This document shows, piece after piece, positions 24,552 through 32,974 of a DNA stretch of 43,125 bases. Position 1 is the first letter of the stretch. The number at the start of each line of letters is the position of its first letter. This stretch comes from JBDRNO01 sp043811005. Lineage in GTDB: Bacteria > Bacteroidota > Bacteroidia > NORP154. Where the stretch lies: assembly GCA_043811005.1 (NCBI GenBank), contig JBDRNO010000093.1, positions 1-43,125 on the forward strand, given 5' to 3'. The translations under genes were made by a program, and so were the position numbers. Under the pieces are notes generated by a model, which saw only the letters and a list, made by a program, of their open reading frames with translations, did no database searches and had not been told where the DNA came from.

Positions 24552-27395
24552 ATGAATGTTTTTTATAAAATATTAAGAATTAAATTTAGGTTACATATAA
24601 TATTGTTTTTTTTAATTTTCTTAAACGTTACAACCTATTCCCAGGTATTTTACAATAATGGCTGTGACATTTATTTTAACAATAGCTCAATTATCAAAGT
24701 AACAGGAACCGCTTACAACAATAATTCTGGAACAATAGATAATCTGGGAACATGTACTATTGACAGCAATTTTGTTAATAATGCAACAGCAGGAGGTGAT
24801 GGAATGTACAAAGTTTCAGGCGATTGGGAAAACAATCAAACATTTAATTCCGGTACAGGAGATGTTATTTTGGAAGGTGCCGACCAGCTAATAACAGGAA
24901 CAGCAATTACTACTTTTTATGATCTTGAATTAACAGGAAGTGGTATTAAAACACAAACATTAGACTCTTATGTTTCAGATACATTGAATCTTAATGATAT
25001 GGAATTAGCTACCGATTCATTTATAATGTTTATAACAAATACAGATACTGATGCTATAATCCGAACATCCGGGTTTGTAAGTAGTCTTGGTAATGGTTGC
25101 TTATCCCGGGCAACGGCAAATAATTCAATTTATTTATTCCCCGTGGGCTCAAGTTTTGGAACAACAAGGTACAGACCTGTTGAAATAACACCTGCATTAT
25201 CAAATTTAAATACATATACTGTAAGGATGGCTAATGATGACGCTACAAATGAAGGGTATGGCAGAAGTTTATTAGATACAGGAATATGTCTTGCCAATCC
25301 GTATTTTTTTCATAAAATTAACAGAACAGCCGGAACCGATATAGCTAATATTACAATCTTTTATGATGAAACAGATGATGGACCCTGGGAAGGTATTGCC
25401 AATTGGAAAAGCTCTATACTACAATGGGAAGATATTGACGCTGATACAGCTATTACCGGATCACCGCTTAATAGTATAGCAAAATATACCTGGGATGATT
25501 TTACTGATGACCCCTATATTTTAACTGCGCCAAGCCCAAATATTGATTTAGGTCCTGATACTTTATTTTGTATGGGTATCGACACTTTAGTTCTGGATGC
25601 CGGTTACCCGGGCTCAAATTACCTTTGGCAGGACGGCTCCGGCAACCAGGCATTTGTTGTAGATACAAGTGGCACATATTATGTTGAAGTAACCATTCCC
25701 GGTGGGTGCACTGCAACAGATACCATTGTGGTAAATGTGCTAACTTCCTATTTGTCAGTTGCCGATACATCCATTTGTCCCGGAGACAGCATCTTTGCCG
25801 GAGGTTCCTGGCAAAACAACACAGGAACTTATTACGATTCGCTAACCTCATCTGCCGGCTGCGACAGCATCTTCACTACAAACCTAACCGTATTGACAAT
25901 AATGAGTTCAACCATTGACACCGGCATCTGCCAGGGCGATAGCATCTTTTTGGGCGGAGCATACCAAAATAGTACCGGTATATATTACGATTCTTTACTA
26001 TCAGTAGCCGGTTGCGATAGTATTATTGTTACAACAACACTGTCAGTCAATCCAACTACTTCGAGCCCTGTTTCTGTCACTATTTGCAGCAACGACAGTG
26101 TCTTCATGGAAGGCGCCTGGCAAGATACTCCAGGTATTTATTATGATACTTTACCATCAGTTACCCTATGCGATAGTGTTATCGTTACAACCCTGTCAGT
26201 CAATCCGGCTTTTTCGATCCCTGTTTCAGTTACCATCTGCGGCAACGACAGTGTCTTCCTGGAAGGTAACTGGCAAAATACTGCCGGAATATATTATGAT
26301 ACTTTTTCATCAATTGACGGCTGCGATAGTGTTATCGTTACAACCCTGACAGTCCATCCGGCTTATTCAACTCCTGTTTCAGCCACCATCTGCGGCAACG
26401 ACAGTGTTTTCCTGGAAGGCGCCTGGCAAAATACTCCCGGGACATATTATGATGCTTTTTCATCAATTGACGGCTGTGATAGTATTATCGTTACAACACT
26501 TACAGTCACAACTTATTCAACCCCTGTATCGGTCACCATCTGCGGCAACGATAGTGTATTACTGGAAGGCGCCTGGCAAACTACTCCAGGTACATATTAT
26601 GATACTTTGCTATCAATTGCCGGCTGCGATAGTGTAATAATTACCACATTAGCAGTTAATGCCCAATCTGATGCCACTATCAATCCTGCAGGTCCTTTCT
26701 GTGCAAATGATGCACCGGTAACACTCATTGCTTTTGAACCCAGCGGTGCCTGGAGCGGGAACGGCATCACTGACATATATGCCGGAACTTTTGATCCTGA
26801 CATAGCCGGTAGTGGAACATGGCAGGTCGTTTATATAATTGCCGGAAGTTGCGGTGATACGGGTTCTATTAACATTGTTGTTAATCCAACACCTGGTGTA
26901 AATGCTGGATCAAATGTCAATATCATTTTAGGTGAAAGCACGAATTTTAATGCGACCGGAGGTGTTACATACACCTGGACACCAACCACAGGCCTTAGCT
27001 GTACTAATTGCCAGGGTCCAGAAGCAAACCCAAATGAAACAACAACATATACCGTAACCGTTATAGACAATAACGGTTGTTCAGGCAGTGATTCCCTTAC
27101 CGTTTTTGTAGATATATTCTGCGGAGAGGTGTGGGTACCCAATGCCTTTTCACCAAACAATGACGGAGAAAATGATGAGCTCAAGGTATATGGTGATTGT
27201 ATTGGATCCATGACCTTTGAAATATACGACCGGTGGGGAGAAAAAGTGTTTGAAAGCAGTTCTCCCTCTGATAGCTGGGATGGAACATTAAGGGGCAAAG
27301 CCATGAACAAGGGAGTTTTTGTTTATTACCTGGATGCTACACTATTTAATAACGAGACGGTTAAATTAACAGGAAATATTAGTTTGATAAGGTAG
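24552..27395 (+). CDS. Repeat-rich surface protein with T9SS type B (gliding motility-associated) C-terminal domain
   Basis: 947 residues. An N-terminal hydrophobic signal ends at TTYSQ. Residues about 32-330 resemble secreted beta-rich regions. About residues 398-697 hold six tandem repeats of roughly 50 residues (TICGNDSVFLEG.WQNTPG.YYD ... GCDSVIVTT), each with one Cys near each end. A PKD/Ig-like region follows (TYTWTPTTGLSCTNCQG). The last ~85 residues match the type B sorting domain: VPNAFSPNNDGENDELKV, then FEIYDRWGEKVFES, then WDGTLRGK and GVFVYYLDA. Type B cargo is usually encoded next to a PorP/SprF-family protein, as here. Likely an exported adhesin or motility-associated protein; ligand unknown. 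Confidence 0.92.
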   Translation: MNVFYKILRIKFRLHIILFFLIFLNVTTYSQVFYNNGCDIYFNNSSIIKVTGTAYNNNSGTIDNLGTCTIDSNFVNNATAGGDGMYKVSGDWENNQTFNSGTGDVILEGADQLITGTAITTFYDLELTGSGIKTQTLDSYVSDTLNLNDMELATDSFIMFITNTDTDAIIRTSGFVSSLGNGCLSRATANNSIYLFPVGSSFGTTRYRPVEITPALSNLNTYTVRMANDDATNEGYGRSLLDTGICLANPYFFHKINRTAGTDIANITIFYDETDDGPWEGIANWKSSILQWEDIDADTAITGSPLNSIAKYTWDDFTDDPYILTAPSPNIDLGPDTLFCMGIDTLVLDAGYPGSNYLWQDGSGNQAFVVDTSGTYYVEVTIPGGCTATDTIVVNVLTSYLSVADTSICPGDSIFAGGSWQNNTGTYYDSLTSSAGCDSIFTTNLTVLTIMSSTIDTGICQGDSIFLGGAYQNSTGIYYDSLLSVAGCDSIIVTTTLSVNPTTSSPVSVTICSNDSVFMEGAWQDTPGIYYDTLPSVTLCDSVIVTTLSVNPAFSIPVSVTICGNDSVFLEGNWQNTAGIYYDTFSSIDGCDSVIVTTLTVHPAYSTPVSATICGNDSVFLEGAWQNTPGTYYDAFSSIDGCDSIIVTTLTVTTYSTPVSVTICGNDSVLLEGAWQTTPGTYYDTLLSIAGCDSVIITTLAVNAQSDATINPAGPFCANDAPVTLIAFEPSGAWSGNGITDIYAGTFDPDIAGSGTWQVVYIIAGSCGDTGSINIVVNPTPGVNAGSNVNIILGESTNFNATGGVTYTWTPTTGLSCTNCQGPEANPNETTTYTVTVIDNNGCSGSDSLTVFVDIFCGEVWVPNAFSPNNDGENDELKVYGDCIGSMTFEIYDRWGEKVFESSSPSDSWDGTLRGKAMNKGVFVYYLDATLFNNETVKLTGNISLIR
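26050..26640 (+). repeat. In-gene tandem repeat of about 150 bases
   Basis: Four near-identical copies of a unit encoding ICGNDSVFLEGAWQ...GCDSV, within a set of six at protein level. Words such as ATCTGCGGCAACGACAGTGT and GAAGGCGCCTGGCAAA recur with few changes, pointing to recent unit duplication or conversion. Copy number is likely to vary between strains. Confidence 0.8.
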
Positions 27396-27402
27396 AGGGA
27401 AG

Positions 27403-27525
27403 TTTTACCTCACCCCCAGCCCTTCTCCTAATAACCCTGATATTCATCAGTGCAGGCAGCAGAGGGGAGTGCATACGCGGAGGCTCTCCCCCCCCCTGTT
27501 TTTAGGTGGAGAAACAGAGGGAGTA
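27403..27525. repeat. Degenerate CTCACCCCC/GGGGAG element with C9 hairpin
   Basis: The gap before the PorP/SprF gene contains CCTCACCCCCAGCCCTTCTC, a purine-rich AGAGGGGAG, and a hairpin made of a C9 tract plus CTGTTT (27485-27500) and AAACAGAGGGAG (27513-27524), followed by an A-rich stretch. The wording is like short palindromic elements common in bacterial intergenic DNA, here partly decayed. Confidence 0.5.
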
Positions 27526-27579
27526 AAAAAAAACTAAAAACTGTTTAGTAATTGTATGGCAATAAATAACAAACTTACA

Positions 27580-28632
27580 ATGAAAAAGATCATCGTAATC
27601 AGTGTAATCATATTTAATCTGTGTAATCAGTGTTATTCCCAGGACATTCACTTTTCCCAGTATAATGAATCTCCAATGACATTAAATCCTGCATTGACAG
27701 GTGGTTTTAATGGTCAAATCAGGGCGGGATTATACTACAGGGACCAATGGCGAAGCGTAACCACTCCTTTCAGGACAATTGCCTGTGCAGCAGATGTCAG
27801 CAATATTACAAACAATTGGAAAAGCGGTTATCTTGCTCCCGGTATTGTATTTTACAGCGATAAGGCAGGAGACGGGAAGATGGGTATCACACAGGTAAAC
27901 TTATCCATTGCAAGCGGGATCCTTGTAAATGGAAACAATACCGTGGCTGCAGGTTTACAGGGGGGCTTTACCCAACATAGCGTAAACTTTAATGATCTCG
28001 AATGGGGTAATCAATACACCAACGGGGCGTACAATGCAAGCCAGCCAACAGGTGAAACCCCGGATGGAGAGAATTTCTCCTTTGCTGATTTTTCATCAGG
28101 AATAATGTGGAATTACAAGATCGGGGAAACCAATATAAGTTCTAATAATGCTTTTGCGGTTAAATTGGGGGTATCCGTTTTTCACATCAATCAACCCCTG
28201 TTGTCATATTACAACGGGACTAACGAGGGAAGCAAACTATACAGGAAATATACAATTCACGGCTCGGTAGAAAAAGGTTTGAAAAGCACAAACATCACAC
28301 TGATCCCGGGATTTGCATACTATAACCAGGGGGCTGCTCGTGAGGTGATAGCAGGTTGTAAGGTTCGTTATATCATGAAGAAAGGATCACAATACACCGG
28401 CTATAAAAAGGGCTCTGCCTTTAATTTTGGCGGTTACTACCGTTTCAAAGATGCCTTTGTTGCTTTAGTGCAGATAGAGTTCGCTAATTATGCCGTTAGC
28501 TTCAGCTATGATATCAATGCATCCGGGCTTACTGCTGTGAGTTCAAGCAGGGGCGGGTTTGAAATCACACTACACTTTATCAATCCGAATCCTTTTCAGT
28601 ATAAAAGGTATATACATACACCTATGATGTAA
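27580..28632 (+). CDS. PorP/SprF family type IX secretion system membrane protein
   Basis: 350 residues from the ATG at 27580, preferred because it starts a normal signal peptide (MKKIIVISVIIF ... CYSQ); an in-frame ATG at 27556 would add eight polar residues. The mature start DIHFSQYNESPMTLNPALTG is the hallmark of the family, followed by GQIRAGLYYRDQWRSV. The rest has the alternating pattern of an outer-membrane beta-barrel. Family members help export or attach particular T9SS cargo (SprF for SprB in Flavobacterium; PorP in Porphyromonas). It directly follows a type B cargo gene, its likely partner. The signal-peptide DNA (27595-27633) is itself a 9-base quasi-repeat. Confidence 0.93.
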   Translation: MKKIIVISVIIFNLCNQCYSQDIHFSQYNESPMTLNPALTGGFNGQIRAGLYYRDQWRSVTTPFRTIACAADVSNITNNWKSGYLAPGIVFYSDKAGDGKMGITQVNLSIASGILVNGNNTVAAGLQGGFTQHSVNFNDLEWGNQYTNGAYNASQPTGETPDGENFSFADFSSGIMWNYKIGETNISSNNAFAVKLGVSVFHINQPLLSYYNGTNEGSKLYRKYTIHGSVEKGLKSTNITLIPGFAYYNQGAAREVIAGCKVRYIMKKGSQYTGYKKGSAFNFGGYYRFKDAFVALVQIEFANYAVSFSYDINASGLTAVSSSRGGFEITLHFINPNPFQYKRYIHTPMM

Positions 28633-28707
28633 TACTTTCGGTTTTAATTAACGCAAGTTGTCACTTATTACTTTTTGTATAGTAAGATATCTAATTACTA
28701 AAAAAAA

Positions 28708-28797
28708 TTGTTTCTGGTAACTGGTTTCTGGTATATTTTGATAACATTTTTGAGGAGTAATTACTACCAGCAACCAGTAGCCAGCAACTAGTAACAA
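28708..28797. repeat. Inverted pair of 7-base quasi-repeats
   Basis: The left arm has TGGTAAC/TGGTTTC/TGGTATA units (28708-28735) and the right arm CAGCAAC/CAGTAGC/CAGCAAC/TAGTAAC units (28765-28797); the arms are largely complementary around a 29-base loop. It lies between the PorP/SprF gene and obg. Possibly a transcript-end structure, but no clean T run follows. Confidence 0.7.
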
Positions 28798-28867
28798 TTA
28801 TGGTTTACTAAACTTTAATAAAATTTTTTACCAAAATTGGCAATGATTTGACTTTTTAGTATCTAAA

Positions 28868-29857
28868 ATGCCTGAATCCAACTTCATAGATTATGTCAAG
28901 ATCAACTGCAGGTCAGGTAGGGGAGGGGCTGGTTCTGCTCATTTTCACAGGGACAGAACAACGCCTAAGGGTGGTCCTGACGGAGGGGATGGAGGGAATG
29001 GAGGCGATATTATTCTCAGGGGAAACAAGCAGTTGTGGACCTTATTGCATCTTAAATACCGCAGACATATCATTGCCAAGCCGGGTCAATCAGGTGGAAA
29101 GACGCTGAAGCACGGAGCTGACGGAGGGGATGTTATAATAGAAGTTCCTTTAGGAACATTAGCAAAGGATGCAGAAACAAAAGTGGTGGAATGTGAAATC
29201 ACTCAGGATGGTGAGACCAAAATATTACTTGCCGGAGGTAAAGGAGGCTTGGGGAATGACCATTTTAAATCGGCAACCAACAGGGCACCGAGATATGCTC
29301 AACCCGGAGAAGAGGGGCAGGAGAAATGGAAGATCCTTGAGCTGAAATTATTAGCTGATGTGGGTTTGGTCGGATTCCCCAATGCAGGCAAATCCACCTT
29401 ATTGTCTGTCATTTCCGCAGCAAAGCCCGAAATTGCCGATTACCCTTTTACAACATTAGAGCCCAACCTGGGAATAGTACCCTATCGTGATTATAAATCT
29501 TTTGTAATGGCTGATATTCCCGGGATCATTGAGGACGCTCATGAAGGAAAGGGTTTGGGAATACGGTTCCTGAGACATATAGAGAGAAATTCCGTATTGC
29601 TTTTTATGATCCCTACCGATAGTGATGACATCCATAAAGAATATAACATTTTAATAAACGAATTAAAACAATACAACCCGGAACTTTTGGATAAAGATCG
29701 GGTTTTGGCAATATCAAAGTCAGACCTTCTGGATGATGAATTGATCAATGAAATTAAAAAGGACCTGCCGGAGATTCCCTTTGTTTTTATCTCTTCAATC
29801 GCTCAAAAAGGGCTAACTGAGTTGAAGGATATGCTGTGGAATGAGTTGGGGGATTGA
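28868..29857 (+). CDS. obg: GTPase Obg/CgtA
   Basis: 329 residues. A ribosome-assembly and stress-related GTPase of the cytoplasm. The glycine-rich Obg fold occupies about residues 1-157 (FIDYVKINCRSGRGGAGSAHF; GGPDGGDGGNGGD). The G domain follows: P-loop GFPNAGKSTLL near residue 168, switch FTTLEP, DIPGIIEDA (G3), SKSD (G4, a variant of NKxD) and SSIAQKGL (G5). The protein ends after the G domain, without the C-terminal OCT extension seen in some homologues. ATG start. Its usual neighbour adk is 6.3 kb upstream because of the surface-gene block. A PAP2 phosphatase follows at 63 bases. Confidence 0.96.
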   Translation: MPESNFIDYVKINCRSGRGGAGSAHFHRDRTTPKGGPDGGDGGNGGDIILRGNKQLWTLLHLKYRRHIIAKPGQSGGKTLKHGADGGDVIIEVPLGTLAKDAETKVVECEITQDGETKILLAGGKGGLGNDHFKSATNRAPRYAQPGEEGQEKWKILELKLLADVGLVGFPNAGKSTLLSVISAAKPEIADYPFTTLEPNLGIVPYRDYKSFVMADIPGIIEDAHEGKGLGIRFLRHIERNSVLLFMIPTDSDDIHKEYNILINELKQYNPELLDKDRVLAISKSDLLDDELINEIKKDLPEIPFVFISSIAQKGLTELKDMLWNELGD

Positions 29858-29920
29858 GGGATTGAATAAAGATGAAATAACAAAGTTAATAATAAGAAAG
29901 TGCTTATTCACAGATAAATA

Positions 29921-30496
29921 ATGCAAAAATTAGAATTTTTAGACACCCAGCTTTTTCTTTTCCTGAACAGTTTTCACAATGATCTTTGGGATACGGTTAT
30001 GTATTTTATGAGTGATAAATATTTCTGGGCGCCATTATATGCTTTGCTTTTGGTTTTAATAAGCATTAAGTTAGGATGGAAACGGTTGTTGCTTATTTTG
30101 CCTCTGATTGCCTTATTGATACTATTAAGCGACCAGGGTTCCGTATTGCTGAAAAATATTTTTCAAAGATACAGACCTTGCCATAATCTTATTATAGCTG
30201 ATCTTGTTCACACCATTAATGGAAAATGCGGGGGGCAATTTGGTTTTGTATCTTCACATGCCGCAAATACCTTTGCACTGGCTGTATTTGTTGGTATGCT
30301 GTTGAGAAAGAGATTAAAATGGATGTTTGCCTTTATGCTATTATGGGCTTCCCTGGTCTCATATAGCAGGATATATACAGGCGTTCATTATCCTGCCGAT
30401 GTGTTGGGAGGAGCGTTGGTGGGGGGAGTGTTGGGGTTTCTGCTAGTTAAAGGTTATTTTTATGGTGAAAAAAGATTGTGTAGTATGATAGTATGA
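29921..30496 (+). CDS. PAP2-family membrane phosphatase
   Basis: 191 residues with five or six hydrophobic segments. The three PAP2 signatures are visible: KNIFQRYRP (the K.{6}RP motif, about residues 78-86), SSHAANTF (a form of PSGH), and SRIYTGVHYPADVLGG (SR.....H...D) with the catalytic His. Such enzymes act in the inner membrane on lipid phosphates, for example undecaprenyl pyrophosphate or lipid A phosphate; the sequence alone does not say which. Directly after obg, probably co-transcribed. A glycan/LPS role would fit the glycosyltransferases downstream, but that is inference. Confidence 0.9.
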   Translation: MQKLEFLDTQLFLFLNSFHNDLWDTVMYFMSDKYFWAPLYALLLVLISIKLGWKRLLLILPLIALLILLSDQGSVLLKNIFQRYRPCHNLIIADLVHTINGKCGGQFGFVSSHAANTFALAVFVGMLLRKRLKWMFAFMLLWASLVSYSRIYTGVHYPADVLGGALVGGVLGFLLVKGYFYGEKRLCSMIV

Positions 30497-30499
30497 AAG

Positions 30500-30593
30500 A
30501 TGCTTGTATGACTGTTTGGTTGCATGATTGCATGATTGCATGGTTCGATTGTTCTATTGTTCGATTGTTCTATTGTTCTATTGTTTGGTGGTT
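30500..30593 (+). repeat. Degenerate 8-base tandem repeat
   Basis: Units of the type ATTGCATG/ATTGCATG give way to CGATTGTT/CTATTGTT repeated about five times, period 8. It lies between the PAP2 and alkaline phosphatase genes. No inverted partner seen. Confidence 0.7.
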
Positions 30594-30661
30594 TTATATT
30601 CTATATTGTTTGATGCTGGGTGTTGTTTCGGAATGATAATAAACTTTAAAAAATTACAGAT

Positions 30662-31819
30662 ATGAAAAAAAACATTTATTTCCAATTGAGCTTGATTTGC
30701 TTCAGTGGGATATTTGCCGGAATTGTTCTGGCTGGTAATCTCTCTTGTACCAATAATGTTAACAGTGAAGCGATAGGAACACTTCTACAGGATACAACCA
30801 ACTTTACTGGAAAAAAGATCAAAAATATTATCCTGATGATAGGAGACGGGATGGGGATAAGTCAGGTCACAGCCGGGATGGTGGCGAGGAGAGATGCTTT
30901 GAACCTGGAACGGTGCAGGGTAATAGGTCTTAGCAAGACCAATTCTTCAGATGATCTTATTACTGATTCGGCAGCAGGGGCAACGGCATTTTCCATAGGT
31001 AAGAAAACCTATAACGGTGCAATAGGCGTTGACAGAGATACGGTGCCGGCACCAACGATCCTTGAAATAGCCGAAAAAAACGGACTGTCAACCGGGTTAG
31101 TAGCGACAGTGTCAATAACACATGCCACACCTGCCTCATTTATTGCCCACCAGCCAAGCCGGCTGATGGATGAGGAGATAGCTGCCGATTTTATAGACAC
31201 TGATATTGATGTTTTTATAGGAGGGGGAAAGATATTTTTTGAAAACCGTTCAGATGGCAGGAACCTTTTAGAGGAACTAAAGAAAAACGGATACAATGTA
31301 GCTAATGGTATAGAGAACATTATGAGTTTTAAACAAGGGAAATTAGCAGGTTTTATTGCAGATAAGCATCCCGTAAGGATGTCTGAAGGCAGGAGTGATG
31401 TATTGGCAAAAGCTGCGGGTATTGCAATTGGGATTTTAGATCAAAACGATAAAGGATTTTTTCTGATGATTGAGGGCTCACAAATTGACTGGGGAGGACA
31501 TGCCAATGATTCTGAATATATTATTGAGGAAATGCTGGATTTTGACCAGGCAATAGGCAAGGCGCTTGACTTCGCTGCTGAAGATGGCGAGACCTTAGTG
31601 ATAATAACAGCCGACCATGAATGCGGGGGCTATGCAATTGCAGGTGGAAATATTGATGATGGAACAGTTCAGGGAAGCTTTACTACCAATTACCACACAG
31701 GGGTTATGGTTCCTGTATTTGCTTATGGACCCGGTGCTGAAGCATTTGCCGGTGTTTATCATAATAATACTATTTTTGATAAGATGATGAAAGCATTTAG
31801 ATTTGAGATTGGTGATTAG
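30662..31819 (+). CDS. Alkaline phosphatase
   Basis: 385 residues. A phosphate-monoester hydrolase of the PhoA family, exported and metal-dependent. Visible motifs: IILMIGDGMGISQV (first metal-binding Asp), ITDSAAGATAFSIGKKT with the nucleophile Ser, VSITHATPASFIAH, IEGSQIDWGGHANDSE, ITADHECGGY and, near the end, TGVMVPVFAYGP. The N-terminus is hydrophobic and reaches a Cys at NLSC, so it may be a lipoprotein, but the lipobox is weak. ATG start. Likely scavenges phosphate outside the cytoplasm. No Pho-box-like element recognised. Confidence 0.94.
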   Translation: MKKNIYFQLSLICFSGIFAGIVLAGNLSCTNNVNSEAIGTLLQDTTNFTGKKIKNIILMIGDGMGISQVTAGMVARRDALNLERCRVIGLSKTNSSDDLITDSAAGATAFSIGKKTYNGAIGVDRDTVPAPTILEIAEKNGLSTGLVATVSITHATPASFIAHQPSRLMDEEIAADFIDTDIDVFIGGGKIFFENRSDGRNLLEELKKNGYNVANGIENIMSFKQGKLAGFIADKHPVRMSEGRSDVLAKAAGIAIGILDQNDKGFFLMIEGSQIDWGGHANDSEYIIEEMLDFDQAIGKALDFAAEDGETLVIITADHECGGYAIAGGNIDDGTVQGSFTTNYHTGVMVPVFAYGPGAEAFAGVYHNNTIFDKMMKAFRFEIGD

Positions 31820-31859
31820 AGATTGCAGATTGAAATGAGAAATAAAAATTTAAGATACT

Positions 31860-31947
31860 AAGGCAAAACGATTTTGGGCAAAACTATTAAAAAATGCTTC
31901 ATTTATTTTTTATACAATTGTTTTGCCCTAAATAGTTTTGCTTATTA
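31860..31947. repeat. Inverted GGCAAAAC repeat carrying promoter-like ends
   Basis: The left arm (31860-31889) and the right arm (31915-31947) are imperfect reverse complements, each built of two 15-base units of the kind GGCAAAACNATT. Each arm holds a perfect TAnnTTTG: TAGTTTTG at 31933-31940 on the plus strand and at 31880-31887 on the minus strand, so both face outward. The plus-strand one is 80 bases before the lipoprotein gene. Confidence 0.65.
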
Positions 31948-31990
31948 ATAGTACTTGAATAGTTACAATTAATTTATCGTTAACAACTTG

Positions 31991-32008
31991 CTCCGTTCCT
32001 GAACGGAG
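31991..32008. repeat. Perfect 18-base palindromic hairpin
   Basis: CTCCGTTC, a two-base spacer, then GAACGGAG: perfect 8-base arms ending 12 bases before the ATG of the next gene. It would cover the ribosome-binding region in the mRNA. It may be a short dispersed palindrome or a translational control; no evidence decides. Confidence 0.6.
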
Positions 32009-32019
32009 TGTTATCAATA

Positions 32020-32646
32020 ATGCACCTTTTAAGAAACTATATTTTATATTTCTTTTCTCTAATTATTATCGCCTGTACTACCCCAACACAAACTGATGAA
32101 ATAAAAATCTTAAATAAGGCACATGAGAGTATAGTGGAGTTTGATGACCCTCAAAGATTTGCTGATGTTTATGACGATTTCTTTAAAAGTATTATTGATA
32201 GCAATGCTGAAAATTTCAATAAATATATTTCTCCGGAATATGGACTTTATATCATTGAGTCAGCCGGAGCCATGCCTCAGATGGTAAATGTTAAAGATAT
32301 CTCTACTTTCCGGGGACTAAATGACAAGCGGTCTTTCTTTGGGTTTAACAAAACCGATTTTGATTGTGAACTGAAGGAAGAAGAATTACCTGTTGTGGAT
32401 TGTGATTCACCTGACGGATTTTATACAAAGAGCGGGTGTTATACTCAGGCAGTAAACACATTTGCAGGAGAAAAAATATGGATGTATTGTAATTTACAAG
32501 CACAACAGGAGGAAACAGTTGCGATTGTGGCAGTAACTATTACTCAAACTGTCATAAATACATATAACTACAAGTACTATTTTTCACTGCTTGACGGGGA
32601 ATGGTATATTACTTTTATTGATTTACGAACGCCTTGTTCTGCTTGA
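32020..32646 (+). CDS. Small lipoprotein of unknown function
   Basis: 208 residues from the ATG at 32020; an in-frame GTG at 32008 would add four residues but sits inside a perfect palindrome. The N-terminus is hydrophobic and ends in a lipobox (LIIIAC) with Cys near residue 19, so the mature protein is probably lipid-anchored. The mature part is acidic, with several later Cys residues (FDCELK, VVDCD, SGCYTQ, MYCNL, TPC) that could form disulfides, and ends in a SLLDGEWYITFIDLRTPC-like beta segment resembling small nuclear-transport-factor-2-like folds only vaguely. I do not recognise the family. Confidence 0.8.
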   Translation: MHLLRNYILYFFSLIIIACTTPTQTDEIKILNKAHESIVEFDDPQRFADVYDDFFKSIIDSNAENFNKYISPEYGLYIIESAGAMPQMVNVKDISTFRGLNDKRSFFGFNKTDFDCELKEEELPVVDCDSPDGFYTKSGCYTQAVNTFAGEKIWMYCNLQAQQEETVAIVAVTITQTVINTYNYKYYFSLLDGEWYITFIDLRTPCSA

Positions 32647-32716
32647 ATTTTCAGCGTCATTTTTTTAAAAATAATATTGAAACATCAGATGTTATTTGGT
32701 TTAGTTATGGTTTAAA

Positions 32717-32767
32717 GGTATAGAGGTATAGAAGTATAGAGGTATAAGGGTATAAGGGTATAGGGGG
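32717..32767 (+). repeat. Degenerate 8-base tandem repeat (GGTATAGA type)
   Basis: Six or seven units such as GGTATAGA, AGTATAGA and GGTATAAG in direct tandem with a period of 8. Confidence 0.75.
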
Positions 32768-32822
32768 CGGTCTGATTTATCAGAAAAAAAATTATAAATC
32801 TAAATTTATTATTAAGAACATA

Positions 32823-32962
32823 GAACAATACAACCGGCTAACCGATTAACTGAAAACTGATAGCCGAAATCCGATAAACCGGTTAACCAACCATACAACA
32901 ATTTAACCATACACCCATGCTTCCATGCAACCAAACAACCATTTAACAATTTTTCAACAATC
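32823..32962. repeat. Degenerate repeat tract of AACCGAT/AACTGAT and AACCATAC words
   Basis: About 140 bases made of related words at 7-8 base spacing: first CTAACCGATTAACTGAAAAC-like units, then ACCATACAAC and CCATGCAACC-like units. The first half has the same wording as the tract at 36679-36738, about 3.8 kb away. Confidence 0.65.
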
Positions 32963-32974
32963 GACCACCTCCTA

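Larger units (their letters stand above)
32647..32974. other. 328-base intergenic region between convergent lipoprotein and meaB genes
   Basis: No gene. It is mostly two quasi-repeat tracts (32717-32767 and 32823-32962). No clear terminator with a T run is seen for either convergent gene. Confidence 0.7.

Noticed and set aside
27556..27579. Longer start for the PorP/SprF protein
   Set aside because: Adds polar residues before a complete signal peptide beginning at 27580, so the downstream ATG is preferred.
30500..30593. tRNA-like GGTTCGATT word
   Set aside because: It is part of an 8-base tandem repeat and has no acceptor or anticodon stems.
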